Shown here: positions 8,378 to 16,753 of the stretch, piece after piece
How positions within the stretch are numbered: the first letter of the stretch is position 1
Layout: every line of letters starts with the position of its first letter
DNA from: JBMYRH01 sp049602155
GTDB taxonomy: Bacteria; Myxococcota_A; UBA9042; PHBI01; JBMYRH01
Length of the DNA stretch: 36,715 nt
Assembly: GCA_049602155.1 (NCBI GenBank)
Contig: JBMYRH010000042.1
Coordinates: 1-36,715 of the forward strand
Direction of reading: 5' to 3'
Position numbers and translations under genes: made by a program
Notes under the pieces: generated by a model
Database searches by the model: none
Told to the model about the DNA's origin: nothing
The model's input: only the letters and a program-made list of their open reading frames with translations

Positions 8378-10672
8378 ATGACACCTCAGACTCGCCTCAC
8401 CTTCGTCACCTTGCTGTGCCTCTGCATCATCCTCGCGGGCGGCTGCTCTGACAGCGGTTCGAGCGCCGAAGGAACCTCCACCGGCGACGGTGGCACAACC
8501 ACCCCGAGCTTTAGCGGAGACACTGGGACCACCACAGGGGACGCTGCTATCGGCCAGTGGGGCACGGACGCGTCAGAGGGCGGTCCAAGTCAGCCCACCT
8601 CCTGTGAGAGCAACGCGGAGTGTCCACCGACCACCCCCTTCTGCAGTGTCTCCGGTCAGTGCTTTGAGTGCCTGAGCGACAACGACTGCACCGGTGAGGC
8701 AGTATGCACCAACGGCCTCTGCCTCTCGCAGAGTTGTACGCCAGGCCAGAAGGTCTGTAACGGCGACAAGCTGCTGACCTGTAACGCAGACGGTACCGCC
8801 TGGGACGTCTACGAGTGCCCCGGCGAGACCGGTTGGTGTGAAGCGGGTGCCTGCATCGGCTGCGAGCCTGGATATACCGCGTGCTCAGGCAAGTCCGAGC
8901 GCGTCATCTGTGCCAATGATGGCTCGGTGCTCTTAACCGAGGCCTGCCCCGGGGAGGACTTCTGTGTCGAGGGTGAGTGCCTGAGCTGCTACCCCGGCAC
9001 CAAGCAGTGCTTCGGCGACTGGGTCCAAGTCTGCAGCGCGGCAGGCGGCTGGGAGAACGATGAGGACTGCGCCTCAAGCGGCAGCGCTTGCTCGGGTGGC
9101 ATCTGCCAGTCCCCCTGCGATCAAGGCGGCAAGCTGTCCAACGAGGGCTGCGATTACTGGGCCGTCGACATGGACAACATCGGCGAGGCGGCGAACAGCC
9201 CTTACGCGGTGATCGTCAGTAACCTCAACGATTTCCCGGTGGAGATCGACATCACCAGCCGGTCGTCGGCAGGTGCGGAGGCCATCTCGGTGGCCGGCGG
9301 TACGGTGCCAGCTGAGGACCTCGCGATCTTCGAGTTGCCGCAGCAAAATATGGGCGCGACAGGCATCTTCTGGAAGGCCCTCCGAGTCCAGTCCTCGGGC
9401 CCCATCGTGGCCTACCAGTTCAACCCGCTCGAGAACGTGGCCGTCTACTCCAACGACGCCTCACTCTTGCTCCCATCCAACACGTACGGGACCGAGTATG
9501 TGGTCGTCAGCCGTGAGCAGGTCCTCTCCACGCCAGAGCCCTTCCGTGGCTCGGTCTCGGTCGTCGCCACGTCGCCGGACACGCAGGTCACCATCACCCC
9601 GACCACGAAGTGCCTCGGTGGCAGCGGTGTCCTGGCGCTAAACGCTGGACAGACAGCGACCGTGACCTTGGAGCCTTACCAGGTCTTCAACATCCGAACG
9701 GACCTCGCCCCGGAGACGGACTTCCTGGGCAACACCCTCAGCCCCGGTGGTGACCTGACCGGGACCATCATCACCTCCAACAAGCCCATCGGGGTCTTCG
9801 GCGGTCATGACGCGGCGGTCGGAGGCGACCAATGCTGTGCGGACCACCTTGAGCAGCAGCTCTTCCCGGTGAGCACTTGGGGCAAGACCTACGTCGCCAC
9901 CAAGTCCTTCCCACGTGGCTTGGAGAAGGACTACTGGCGGATCATCGCGGCGACCGACGGCACGCAAGTCACCGTGAGCCCCTCGATCCCCGGTGTCCCC
10001 GGCACGATCTCGCTGAACCGCGGCAGCTTCTACGAGTTCAAGACCGAGCAAGACGTCATCATCACCTCCACGGAGCCCGTCATGGTCTCCCAGACCTTGC
10101 CAAGCTCCTTTGAAGCCCAAGGGCCGCCCGAGTGCACTTCGGACTCCCAGTGCTTGACCGGTCACACCTGCCAGGCGACGTCCATGGGCAATATCTGTGT
10201 GTTGCCCCAGGAGTGCGAGACCAACTTTGACTGCGTCATGGGGCAAACCTGCTATGGGGCCTTCCCCGGCATCTTCCCGGGCACCTGCGAGTGCAGCTCC
10301 AACTCGCAGTGTCCCTCCGGCTACAACTGTGTTGACTTCATGTGCCAGCAGATCGGAGATCCGGCGCTCATCTTGAGCGTCCCAGTCGAGCAGTTTCGCG
10401 AGGAGTACGTGTTCCTGACCCCGACAAACTACCTCGACGACTACATCAACATCGTCGCGCAAGCCGGAACTCAAGTGACACTCGACAACACCGTCATGGG
10501 GCCGGGGTACTTCACCCCCATCGGCGACGGTACGTACCATGTCGCGCGCCTCAAGGTCGGCGATGGCGTCCACAGCCTCCAAGCCTCTGCGCCGGTTGGA
10601 GTCGTCGTCTATGGCTATGACGACGACGTCTCCTACGGGTACCCCGGCGGGCTCAGCCTGTCGAACCTCTGA
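8378..10672 (+). CDS. IgGFc-binding-domain lipoprotein with Cys-rich modules
   Basis: A 764-residue lipoprotein: signal peptide ending LAGGC (Cys23), a Ser/Thr/Gly-rich tether (about 24-72), then Cys-rich modules (about 73-250). The Cys motifs are of the CxxDxxC...C..G.C kind and include repeated CNADGTAWD / CANDGSVLL units. From about 255 comes the domain related to the N-terminus of mammalian IgGFc-binding protein: SNDASLLLPSNTYGTEY, GGHDAAV followed by CCADHLEQQLFPVSTWG, and the terminal YGYDDDVSYGYPGG. An extra Cys-rich block of about 80 residues (roughly 585-665) is inserted within this domain. GGAG at 8368-8371 precedes the ATG. Domain recognition is solid. Binding of a host or prey glycoprotein is inference, since the bacterial versions are largely uncharacterised. 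Confidence 0.9.
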   Translation: MTPQTRLTFVTLLCLCIILAGGCSDSGSSAEGTSTGDGGTTTPSFSGDTGTTTGDAAIGQWGTDASEGGPSQPTSCESNAECPPTTPFCSVSGQCFECLSDNDCTGEAVCTNGLCLSQSCTPGQKVCNGDKLLTCNADGTAWDVYECPGETGWCEAGACIGCEPGYTACSGKSERVICANDGSVLLTEACPGEDFCVEGECLSCYPGTKQCFGDWVQVCSAAGGWENDEDCASSGSACSGGICQSPCDQGGKLSNEGCDYWAVDMDNIGEAANSPYAVIVSNLNDFPVEIDITSRSSAGAEAISVAGGTVPAEDLAIFELPQQNMGATGIFWKALRVQSSGPIVAYQFNPLENVAVYSNDASLLLPSNTYGTEYVVVSREQVLSTPEPFRGSVSVVATSPDTQVTITPTTKCLGGSGVLALNAGQTATVTLEPYQVFNIRTDLAPETDFLGNTLSPGGDLTGTIITSNKPIGVFGGHDAAVGGDQCCADHLEQQLFPVSTWGKTYVATKSFPRGLEKDYWRIIAATDGTQVTVSPSIPGVPGTISLNRGSFYEFKTEQDVIITSTEPVMVSQTLPSSFEAQGPPECTSDSQCLTGHTCQATSMGNICVLPQECETNFDCVMGQTCYGAFPGIFPGTCECSSNSQCPSGYNCVDFMCQQIGDPALILSVPVEQFREEYVFLTPTNYLDDYINIVAQAGTQVTLDNTVMGPGYFTPIGDGTYHVARLKVGDGVHSLQASAPVGVVVYGYDDDVSYGYPGGLSLSNL

Positions 10673-10752
10673 ACCGATTCACAATCCACAGAACCTGTTC
10701 ATCCGAAAAATGGACAAATTCAAGTGGCCGTCGACTGGGAGATCGAGTAGTC

Positions 10753-10780
10753 TTGCGGGGTAGGCATCTCGGTGTAGTGT
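10753..10780 (+). promoter_or_regulatory. Candidate promoter of the MerR-B12 regulator gene
   Basis: TTGCGG (10753-10758) and TAGTGT (10775-10780) have a 16-nt spacer, short of the 19-20 nt typical of MerR-activated promoters. TGGACA (10711-10716) and TGTCCA (10778-10783) form a distant inverted pair. If this -10 is real, transcription would begin near 10787, after the ATG at 10785, which favours the downstream GTG start. Confidence 0.3.
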
Positions 10781-10784
10781 CCAA

Positions 10785-11756
10785 ATGGCGTACTCCGAAC
10801 CTGCTGCCGAGCTATCTTGCTCAGAAGGCCGCGGTGAATTTGACGTGACACAGCAAGCAAACTTATCGATCGGGGCGTTAGCGCACGCCACAGGGGTACC
10901 GACGAACACACTCCGGACATGGGAGCGACGCTACGGATTCCCACGCTCTGTGCGACTTCCATCCGGTCACCGGCGCTACGACCAAGAGCAGATCACCTTT
11001 GTACGTTGGATCATCCGGGCCCTTGAGGCTGGGCATCGCCCATCCTCGCTTGAGGCCCTCGACCTAGCGACCCTGCGGGGGCTCGTCCAAGAGTCTCGGA
11101 GCAGTGGCCCCAGCGCGGATGCAAACCTGACCAGCCAGCTCGACGTCTGGTTTGAGGCGGTGCTCCACCTCGACACGGCGGCCTTAGAAAAAGCGATGCT
11201 CAAAGACTGGAGCAGGCATGGCGCGGTCACCTTCCTCGACGGGCTGGTGACGGGGTTCCTCCAGAGGATCGGTCAAGGCTGGGCCGACGGTGTGTTGAGT
11301 ATCGGTCAAGAGCACGCTGCAAGCGAGACCCTCACGACCTTCCTGTCCACCCGATGGCGGGCCATGGAGGTCGGCGCGACGGGGAACGCCGTCGTGCTCA
11401 CGACGCTGCCAGGAGAGCGACACGGCCTCGGCCTGCATCAGGCTGCGGTGATCTTGGCCATCCACGGCTTTAGGATCCACTTCTTGGGGGCGGACACCCC
11501 GCTCGACGCGATCGTCGATTCGACCAAGCTCGTCATGGCCGAAGCGGTGATGGTGAGCGTCTCGATTAACGCGGACAAGTCGGCCGCGAAGGCGATGCTC
11601 CTGAACCTACGGAGCACGCTCCCCCCCAACATCCAGCTCATCGTGGGTGGCTGTGGTGCCCCCGAGGACCTCGTGCAAATGCAGGTCATGGCGTCCATGG
11701 TGCAACTTGATGACTGGGCGAGTCGGCAGAGCGCCGGGTTCTCACCGGGGCACTAG
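10785..11756 (+). CDS. MerR-family regulator with cobalamin-binding domain (CarA/CarH-like)
   Basis: A 323-residue regulator. Residues about 27-78 are the MerR winged HTH (LSIGALAHATGVPTNTLRTWERRYGFP, then SGHRRY). Next come the four-helix B12-cap domain with the W-x9-EH motif (Trp166, Glu176, His177) and a Rossmann B12-binding domain with E-R-H-G-L-G, whose His213 would be the lower cobalt ligand, plus SVSI and VGGCGAP. This is the architecture of CarA/CarH, which repress promoters as adenosylcobalamin-bound oligomers and release them in light. The residue after Trp166 is Ala, where Thermus CarH has His132, the light-state upper ligand. No carotenoid genes lie nearby, so the targets are unknown. 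A GTG at 10845, preceded by GGTGA, is an alternative start that trims 20 residues outside the HTH. Confidence 0.9.
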   Translation: MAYSEPAAELSCSEGRGEFDVTQQANLSIGALAHATGVPTNTLRTWERRYGFPRSVRLPSGHRRYDQEQITFVRWIIRALEAGHRPSSLEALDLATLRGLVQESRSSGPSADANLTSQLDVWFEAVLHLDTAALEKAMLKDWSRHGAVTFLDGLVTGFLQRIGQGWADGVLSIGQEHAASETLTTFLSTRWRAMEVGATGNAVVLTTLPGERHGLGLHQAAVILAIHGFRIHFLGADTPLDAIVDSTKLVMAEAVMVSVSINADKSAAKAMLLNLRSTLPPNIQLIVGGCGAPEDLVQMQVMASMVQLDDWASRQSAGFSPGH

Positions 11757-11949
11757 GCCACCACTGAGGCTGTCGTCGCCTTTCGCGCGCGCCGGGGTGT
11801 CCAGACCTCACCCGGTCTCGGGGTAAGCTCGCGCCCTAAACGTGCCACGGGGAGGCACCGCCCCGCTCCGATTCGCTTGGCACCGATCGTGCAGTTTAGC
11901 GCTCCACCTGGGCACGCCGTGGACGGCAGACCCCAGGTCAGGAGTTCTC

Positions 11950-12876
11950 ATGCGGCACATCCTCATCACACTCAGCCTGCTCGCCGTCGCGACGACCCTT
12001 GTCGGCTGCGAGACGTGGTCCACCGACAGTGAATATGGCCACGCGGTCTTTAGCGACGATGGGGCGGGAGTGGCGGCCGTCTTCATGACCTACGACGCGA
12101 AGGACAAGGTCACACACACTGCGAAGAAGAATTTCGCGACGCAGCTCCTGATGAAGGAGACGACGAGCTCGGTGAAGCCATCCGAGCTAACCGACCTCAT
12201 GCCAGGGCGCGTCGTCGATCTCTTCTACATGCGCTCCGAGGGCTACCTCATCTTGGGCCGCCAAACCGACGAGGTGGAGCGACCGGACGGGAGCCTTGAG
12301 AGTGACATCTACTACGACCACGTCACCATGGACGGCACCATCACCTCCCTGGGTGGGGGGACCTTCCTCACGATGCTCTCCTGTGACGGTGGGACCTCGC
12401 GCTCCGCAGTCTCTCGGCCCATCCGGGTCATCCCGAGCCCAGACGGCAGCGTCCTAGCCCGCTTCAACGCAGAGACCAGCTGTGACGCGCGCACCCAGAC
12501 GGTCACCTTCCTGGACGCTCAGGACCTCTCGGTCATTGACGGCCCTTACACCGTCCCGGACGTCGCCCAGGTTCAATCCGGCATTGGCGCCATGTGGGCG
12601 ACCCTCGACATTGGCTGGACCGCAGGCGGCAAGTTCGCGGCGGCCTACTGGGGCAGCGGTGACACCTTTGCCTCGCTCAAAGGGGTCCTCTACAAGGCGG
12701 GGCTCGCGCCCCAGCAGAACGTGACGATGAGCACCGGCTGCTTCTACCCCCCTACGACGAGCAGCGAAGTACGCAGCGACGGCTCAGCGGTCTCAATCGA
12801 TGAGGCGACCGGGGCCGTTCTGCTCTCCTCTGGCGCCAACGCGCCAGGCGCTCAAGGCGTGTTTGGTTGCAATTGA
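11950..12876 (+). CDS. Lipoprotein of unknown function
   Basis: A 308-residue protein with a textbook lipoprotein signal ending LVGC (Cys20); Glu follows the Cys. AGGAG at 11940-11944 lies 5 nt before the ATG, so the longer frame starting at 11842 is rejected. The mature part is rich in beta-prone segments with motifs such as GYLILGRQ, RVIPSPDGSVLARF and FLDAQDLSVIDG. These resemble the repeated strands of beta-propeller proteins, but no Pfam family is recognised. Four Cys after the lipid Cys may form disulfides. Its stop overlaps the next gene's start (TGATG), so the two are translationally coupled and probably act together. Confidence 0.8.
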   Translation: MRHILITLSLLAVATTLVGCETWSTDSEYGHAVFSDDGAGVAAVFMTYDAKDKVTHTAKKNFATQLLMKETTSSVKPSELTDLMPGRVVDLFYMRSEGYLILGRQTDEVERPDGSLESDIYYDHVTMDGTITSLGGGTFLTMLSCDGGTSRSAVSRPIRVIPSPDGSVLARFNAETSCDARTQTVTFLDAQDLSVIDGPYTVPDVAQVQSGIGAMWATLDIGWTAGGKFAAAYWGSGDTFASLKGVLYKAGLAPQQNVTMSTGCFYPPTTSSEVRSDGSAVSIDEATGAVLLSSGANAPGAQGVFGCN

Positions 12877-13391
12877 TGCGCCGGCTTATCGCCGTGCTCA
12901 TCTCCGCATGCGCGACCCTAGGCTGTGACCTTGAGCCCGAAGTGACCCTTGAACTCCCGCCGGTCGAGGCCTCATCCAGTGCCTCTGTGGAGGCGTTCGT
13001 CGGGACATGGCGGGTCGAAGCTGGCGTCTGGAGCGACTGCCCTTCGGAGTGGCAGCGGCCGATGCCGACAGGGGAGACCACGTGGGAGATCGTCGACGAC
13101 CACTTGGTCATCACCGCACCCAAGACCGCCGTCCCACCCGCCGAGCTCTGGCCCGTCAGTGACCACATGTTCACCCGCGCCATCGAGGTCTCCTTCTTTG
13201 GCTGCACGGCGACGGAGACCCTGACCCTGGTCGTCGACGCCGCCACAGACGCCTCCGCGCACGGCCTCTACACCGCAGTGCTCACCCACGATGGGAGCGA
13301 AGCCTGCCAAGAGATGACGAGAGAGGCGGCGCTCCCGGAGCGCTGTGAGACGATCATGGAGTGGCAAGCGGTGCGCCTCAGCGGACTCTAA
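12876..13391 (+). CDS. Small lipoprotein, coupled to upstream lipoprotein
   Basis: A 171-residue protein whose ATG overlaps the preceding TGA by one base, which is the reason for choosing 12876 rather than the TTG at 12867. The signal peptide ends ATLGC (Cys17). After a short Glu/Pro/Ser tether, the sequence (FVGTWRVEAGVW, TTWEIVDDHLVITAP, WQAVRLSG) looks like a small lipocalin-type beta-barrel of the kind that begins with G-T-W. That reading is tentative. Cys residues after the lipid site (four) could pair. Function unknown. It ends only 9 bp from the stop of the convergent SGNH gene. Confidence 0.75.
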   Translation: MRRLIAVLISACATLGCDLEPEVTLELPPVEASSSASVEAFVGTWRVEAGVWSDCPSEWQRPMPTGETTWEIVDDHLVITAPKTAVPPAELWPVSDHMFTRAIEVSFFGCTATETLTLVVDAATDASAHGLYTAVLTHDGSEACQEMTREAALPERCETIMEWQAVRLSGL

Positions 13392-13400
13392 TCGGCGCAC

Positions 13401-14414
13401 CTAGTCCGAGAGCAGCGCCTGAACCGCGACGGGCTCTATGCGCTCTGCCCACAGCGTATACATCGTACCGGAAGGGTGAAGGCCATCAGCCGCGAGCAAG
13501 CTCGCGTCCTCGGCGGCGAGACGTGAGATGTCGACGATGTCGACCCAATGCACTCCCGCCTCCTCCGCGAGGACCTGAGCCGCGGCGTTAAACAGGTCCA
13601 GCTCCGCGCTGATCGCTGCGGCGCCCGGGCCAGCAGCGAACGGGGTCACCCCGTAGTCGGGGATCGACACCATGACGACCCGCTCAGGGCGCCCAGCTGA
13701 GAGCGCGACAGCCCGCTCCAGGAGGACCTCAAGGTCCTCCTGATAGGCCTCAAGTGGGCGCCCTTGAAACTGATTGTTCACCCCGATAAGCAGCGTCACG
13801 AGCCCGTACGGCTCACCCTCATGAGCCCCCCCTTCCCCTGTGGCCAACCCGGCCTCATCCATAGCAGCCATCAACTGAGTCGTCGTCCAGCCTATCTGGG
13901 CGATGAGGTCTGGGGCCGGGAGGGTCCACAGGAGGGGCTCTGACTGACTCGCGGCGAAGACCTCCAAGGCGTCCGCGAGCTGATTGGGCCAGCGCTCGGC
14001 TTCGGGTACACCACCAGAGCCGACGGTGTATGAGTCGCCGAGAGACAGAATGCGGATGGTCTCCAACACGGGGAACGGCTCGATGTCTGCGCTCGCGTCC
14101 GCGGCCGCGTGCGTATCTGGCCCGTGCTCCACATCGGCATCAGGCGGCTCTTCTGTCACAGAGTCCTCAGGCCGCTCTTGGGCAGAGTGCTCTGTGTCCA
14201 CGCTCTCAAGCGAGGCGTCCGGTGCGGTGCGCGTGGTGTCCGTGACGTCTCCCTCGACATTCAACACGGCGGTCGCATCGCTGACAGCGCCTGGCACGGA
14301 GGGGGCCCTATGGGCGGCGCCTCCACCTGGCGCACTGCAAGCCGCCACAGAGAGGAGCACGCCACAGACCAGCGGGACGAGCCCGCGCCGACCACGAGGC
14401 ATCTCTTCTTTCAT
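13401..14414 (-). CDS. SGNH/GDSL-hydrolase lipoprotein
   Basis: A 337-residue esterase-type lipoprotein: signal peptide ending SVAAC (Cys26), then an acidic low-complexity tether (about 27-115), then an SGNH hydrolase domain. Block I is LSLGDSYTVGSG with nucleophile Ser128. Block III is GVNN (211-214). Block V is DGLHPSG with Asp310 and His313 completing the triad. It most resembles extracellular lysophospholipase/acetyl-esterase members of the family; the substrate cannot be read from sequence. The ATG at 14414 is used, and an in-frame ATG at 14402 is possible, neither with an ideal ribosome site. The upstream 257 bp (14415-14671), shared with the divergent DUF1800 gene, must hold both promoters; none is clear. 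Confidence 0.88.
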   Translation of the reverse strand: MKEEMPRGRRGLVPLVCGVLLSVAACSAPGGGAAHRAPSVPGAVSDATAVLNVEGDVTDTTRTAPDASLESVDTEHSAQERPEDSVTEEPPDADVEHGPDTHAAADASADIEPFPVLETIRILSLGDSYTVGSGGVPEAERWPNQLADALEVFAASQSEPLLWTLPAPDLIAQIGWTTTQLMAAMDEAGLATGEGGAHEGEPYGLVTLLIGVNNQFQGRPLEAYQEDLEVLLERAVALSAGRPERVVMVSIPDYGVTPFAAGPGAAAISAELDLFNAAAQVLAEEAGVHWVDIVDISRLAAEDASLLAADGLHPSGTMYTLWAERIEPVAVQALLSD

Positions 14415-14671
14415 GCGCCCAGCCTATCTCCCGGGCTGCACTCAACGCCAGTCCTGCCCCTCGGATCACGTCCAAAGTGCATCACGAGGCCGAGGCTCGC
14501 ACGCATCGTGAGGGTTGGGGGTTTACCCGCTCATGAGGCCCACGCTCGCCCCCTCAAAGGTGCATGGACTCGGTGACCGTGGTTTGCGCTAAAACCCTGC
14601 ATCGTGGCACCCTAACGGGGTCTCAACATGTGGCTGAACAGCCGTTTGAGATGCGGATGACGATGATTTGA

Positions 14672-16753
14672 ATGGCCCGGGGCGCACGCTTGTCCACCAC
14701 TGGACACCACACCATCAACCGCTGCTTGCTCGTCGCGCTCTTGGTGACCGGGCTAAACGCGTGCGGCGACACGTCAGAGCCCGAGGCTGCGGCCGTGAGT
14801 TTGCAGGTCGATGTGCGCGGCTGGGGAGACGTCGAGCCGAGGCTCGGGACCTTCGACGTGGGCCAGACCGTGACGCTCACCGCGACCCCTCGGGCGGGGT
14901 GGGTCTTCGCAGGCTGGACCGGCGACCACGATGGTGACGAGCCCTCGCTCTCCACGGTCCTCAAGGAGGACACCGCGCTCACCGCTCACTTTGACGAGAT
15001 CACCCATCACGACGGGTGGGGCGAGACCGCCGTGCGCAAAGTCCTCCAGACCTTCGCGTGGGGGGGCTTCCCGACCGAGGCGCAGCTGACGGCATGGGCC
15101 GAGATGCCGCCAGAGGAGGCCATCGAGGAGATGCTGACCTTCGAGCCCACCAACGACCTCCTCTCTCCTCCGGACTTCGACCTCCTCGGCGAGCGCGTCG
15201 CGGCCTATATCCCCGAGGAGGGCGGACCACTTGAGGGCGTCGCCTGGTACTTCTCCGAGGACCCCGACCAACGCCTCGCCAGCGCTGCGCGCGCCGCAAC
15301 CTTTCACCCGCTGGCTCCGCTCTCGCCGACCTACGCCTGGCTGATGGCGGTCCAAGCCCGTGGCCTCAACACCTTCTACCACCGCATCGGCTTCTGGGAG
15401 ACCAACTACCACATGGTGGCGAGCCAGCTTAAGGGCGTCGGCTCACATACGGGGATACGTCACTACGACAACATCATGACGAAGCTGACGGCTGGAGCCC
15501 CTTATCAAGAGGTCCTGGCGCAGAGCGCATTAAACGCAGCCATCGCCTTTCAGTACGGCCACAACTACAACCGCTGGCAAGACGACGCCTTCAAGGGCAA
15601 TGAGGACTTCGCGCGTGAGTTTCACCAGCTCTTCTTTGGGATCCTGGGGGACGCCAGTCGACTCGGCGGGGCAGAGGGGCAGGCCTATCACTTGAACCAT
15701 GAGCGCGTGTCGATCAAGAACACCGCCAGGGCACTGACCGGGCTCAACGCCTATCACCACCCGATCTCTCAGGGCGGCCCAGACTTGGAGATCGACTTCA
15801 ACGACGAGCTGGTCCTCCACCACGTCGACGACCTGACGATCCTCGACACCACCATCAGCGGTGCCAACGCCAAGGAGAAGATCGAGGCGCTGGCGGAGGT
15901 GGCCATCGCCCACCCCGAGAGCCTGGACAACCTCCCACTGCTCATCATCTCTGGGTTGGCCGATGACGCCCTTACCCCAGAGAAGACGGCCGCTCTGCAG
16001 GCACTCTGGAAGAGCCTGCCAGAGAAGCACCTGCTGACCTTCCTGCGGCAATACGCCATCAGCGACCTCTTCCACGCGGAGGACCGCGTGAACTACCTCT
16101 CGAGCTTCGAGCGCAACCTCTTCATCCGCAATCGGATGCAGCTCAGCAACGCCGAGCTCTACCTCGGTGAGGCCGGCATGAGCCCCATCTATTGGGTCCT
16201 CTCTGAGGACGAGGTCGTGCCCTTCGAGCCCCTCCATGACGTCTTCGGTCACCAGTCGGGGAACGACGCCTACAACGACCCGAGCGTCTTCCGCCATGCC
16301 TATCGCCGGAGCACCGAGGAGATCTGGTTCTACGACTACGGAACCGAACCTTCGGAGATGCAACGCGATTGGGGCGCCGTCATCCCCCAGTTCGACAAAG
16401 GCGCTTGGCTGGTCAAGGACGTCGCGCGCTTCCTCTGGCAGCGCTTTGTCTGTGACGGCCTGAAGCACTACGGTCCCCTTGAGCGGGCGCACATCTACGC
16501 CCTCCTGGCCGGAAAGTACGGCAGCCAAACCGGAGTCGACCTAGGCCTCTTGCTGGACCCAAAATCGCCCGACCGCCTCTACACCGAGGCGGACTTAGCC
16601 ACCCCCGAGCATCACGCGACCCTGCTCGCGCTGGGTGAAGAGGCCCTCCCACTCAGCTCAGCAGTGGGGAGCTTCAGCGCCAACCTGCGTATCCAGCGCG
16701 CCATCGCGTTCATCGCGGCGACCCCCTTCACGCACGTCCAGGAGGGCCGTTAG
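14672..16753 (+). CDS. DUF1800-family lipoprotein with N-terminal InlB-like repeat
   Basis: A 693-residue lipoprotein with a signal peptide ending GLNAC (Cys31). Residues about 42-108 match the divergent InlB B-repeat type (GTFDVGQTVTLTATP, GWVFAGWTGDHDG, then LTAHF), a small beta domain common on bacterial surfaces. The remainder is DUF1800-like: LARELMELF-type NEDFAREFHQLFFGILGD, then HERVSIKNTARALTG. DUF1800 proteins are widespread in Planctomycetes and Proteobacteria, are nearly always encoded next to DUF1501, and have no established reaction that I can name. The DUF1501 ATG follows the stop directly, so the pair is one operon. The DUF1800 match is somewhat divergent, particularly in the C-terminal third. 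Confidence 0.82.
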   Translation: MARGARLSTTGHHTINRCLLVALLVTGLNACGDTSEPEAAAVSLQVDVRGWGDVEPRLGTFDVGQTVTLTATPRAGWVFAGWTGDHDGDEPSLSTVLKEDTALTAHFDEITHHDGWGETAVRKVLQTFAWGGFPTEAQLTAWAEMPPEEAIEEMLTFEPTNDLLSPPDFDLLGERVAAYIPEEGGPLEGVAWYFSEDPDQRLASAARAATFHPLAPLSPTYAWLMAVQARGLNTFYHRIGFWETNYHMVASQLKGVGSHTGIRHYDNIMTKLTAGAPYQEVLAQSALNAAIAFQYGHNYNRWQDDAFKGNEDFAREFHQLFFGILGDASRLGGAEGQAYHLNHERVSIKNTARALTGLNAYHHPISQGGPDLEIDFNDELVLHHVDDLTILDTTISGANAKEKIEALAEVAIAHPESLDNLPLLIISGLADDALTPEKTAALQALWKSLPEKHLLTFLRQYAISDLFHAEDRVNYLSSFERNLFIRNRMQLSNAELYLGEAGMSPIYWVLSEDEVVPFEPLHDVFGHQSGNDAYNDPSVFRHAYRRSTEEIWFYDYGTEPSEMQRDWGAVIPQFDKGAWLVKDVARFLWQRFVCDGLKHYGPLERAHIYALLAGKYGSQTGVDLGLLLDPKSPDRLYTEADLATPEHHATLLALGEEALPLSSAVGSFSANLRIQRAIAFIAATPFTHVQEGR

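Noticed and set aside
10785..11756. Carotenoid cluster controlled by the CarH-like protein
   Set aside because: No phytoene synthase, desaturase or other carotenoid gene is visible anywhere in the window.
11842..11949. Upstream extension of the lipoprotein at 11950
   Set aside because: AGGAG sits 5 nt before ATG 11950 and the signal peptide starts there; the extension would bury the signal peptide.
15530..16528. 332-codon minus-strand frame opposite the DUF1800 gene
   Set aside because: Shadow of conserved coding sequence; no ribosome site or domain.
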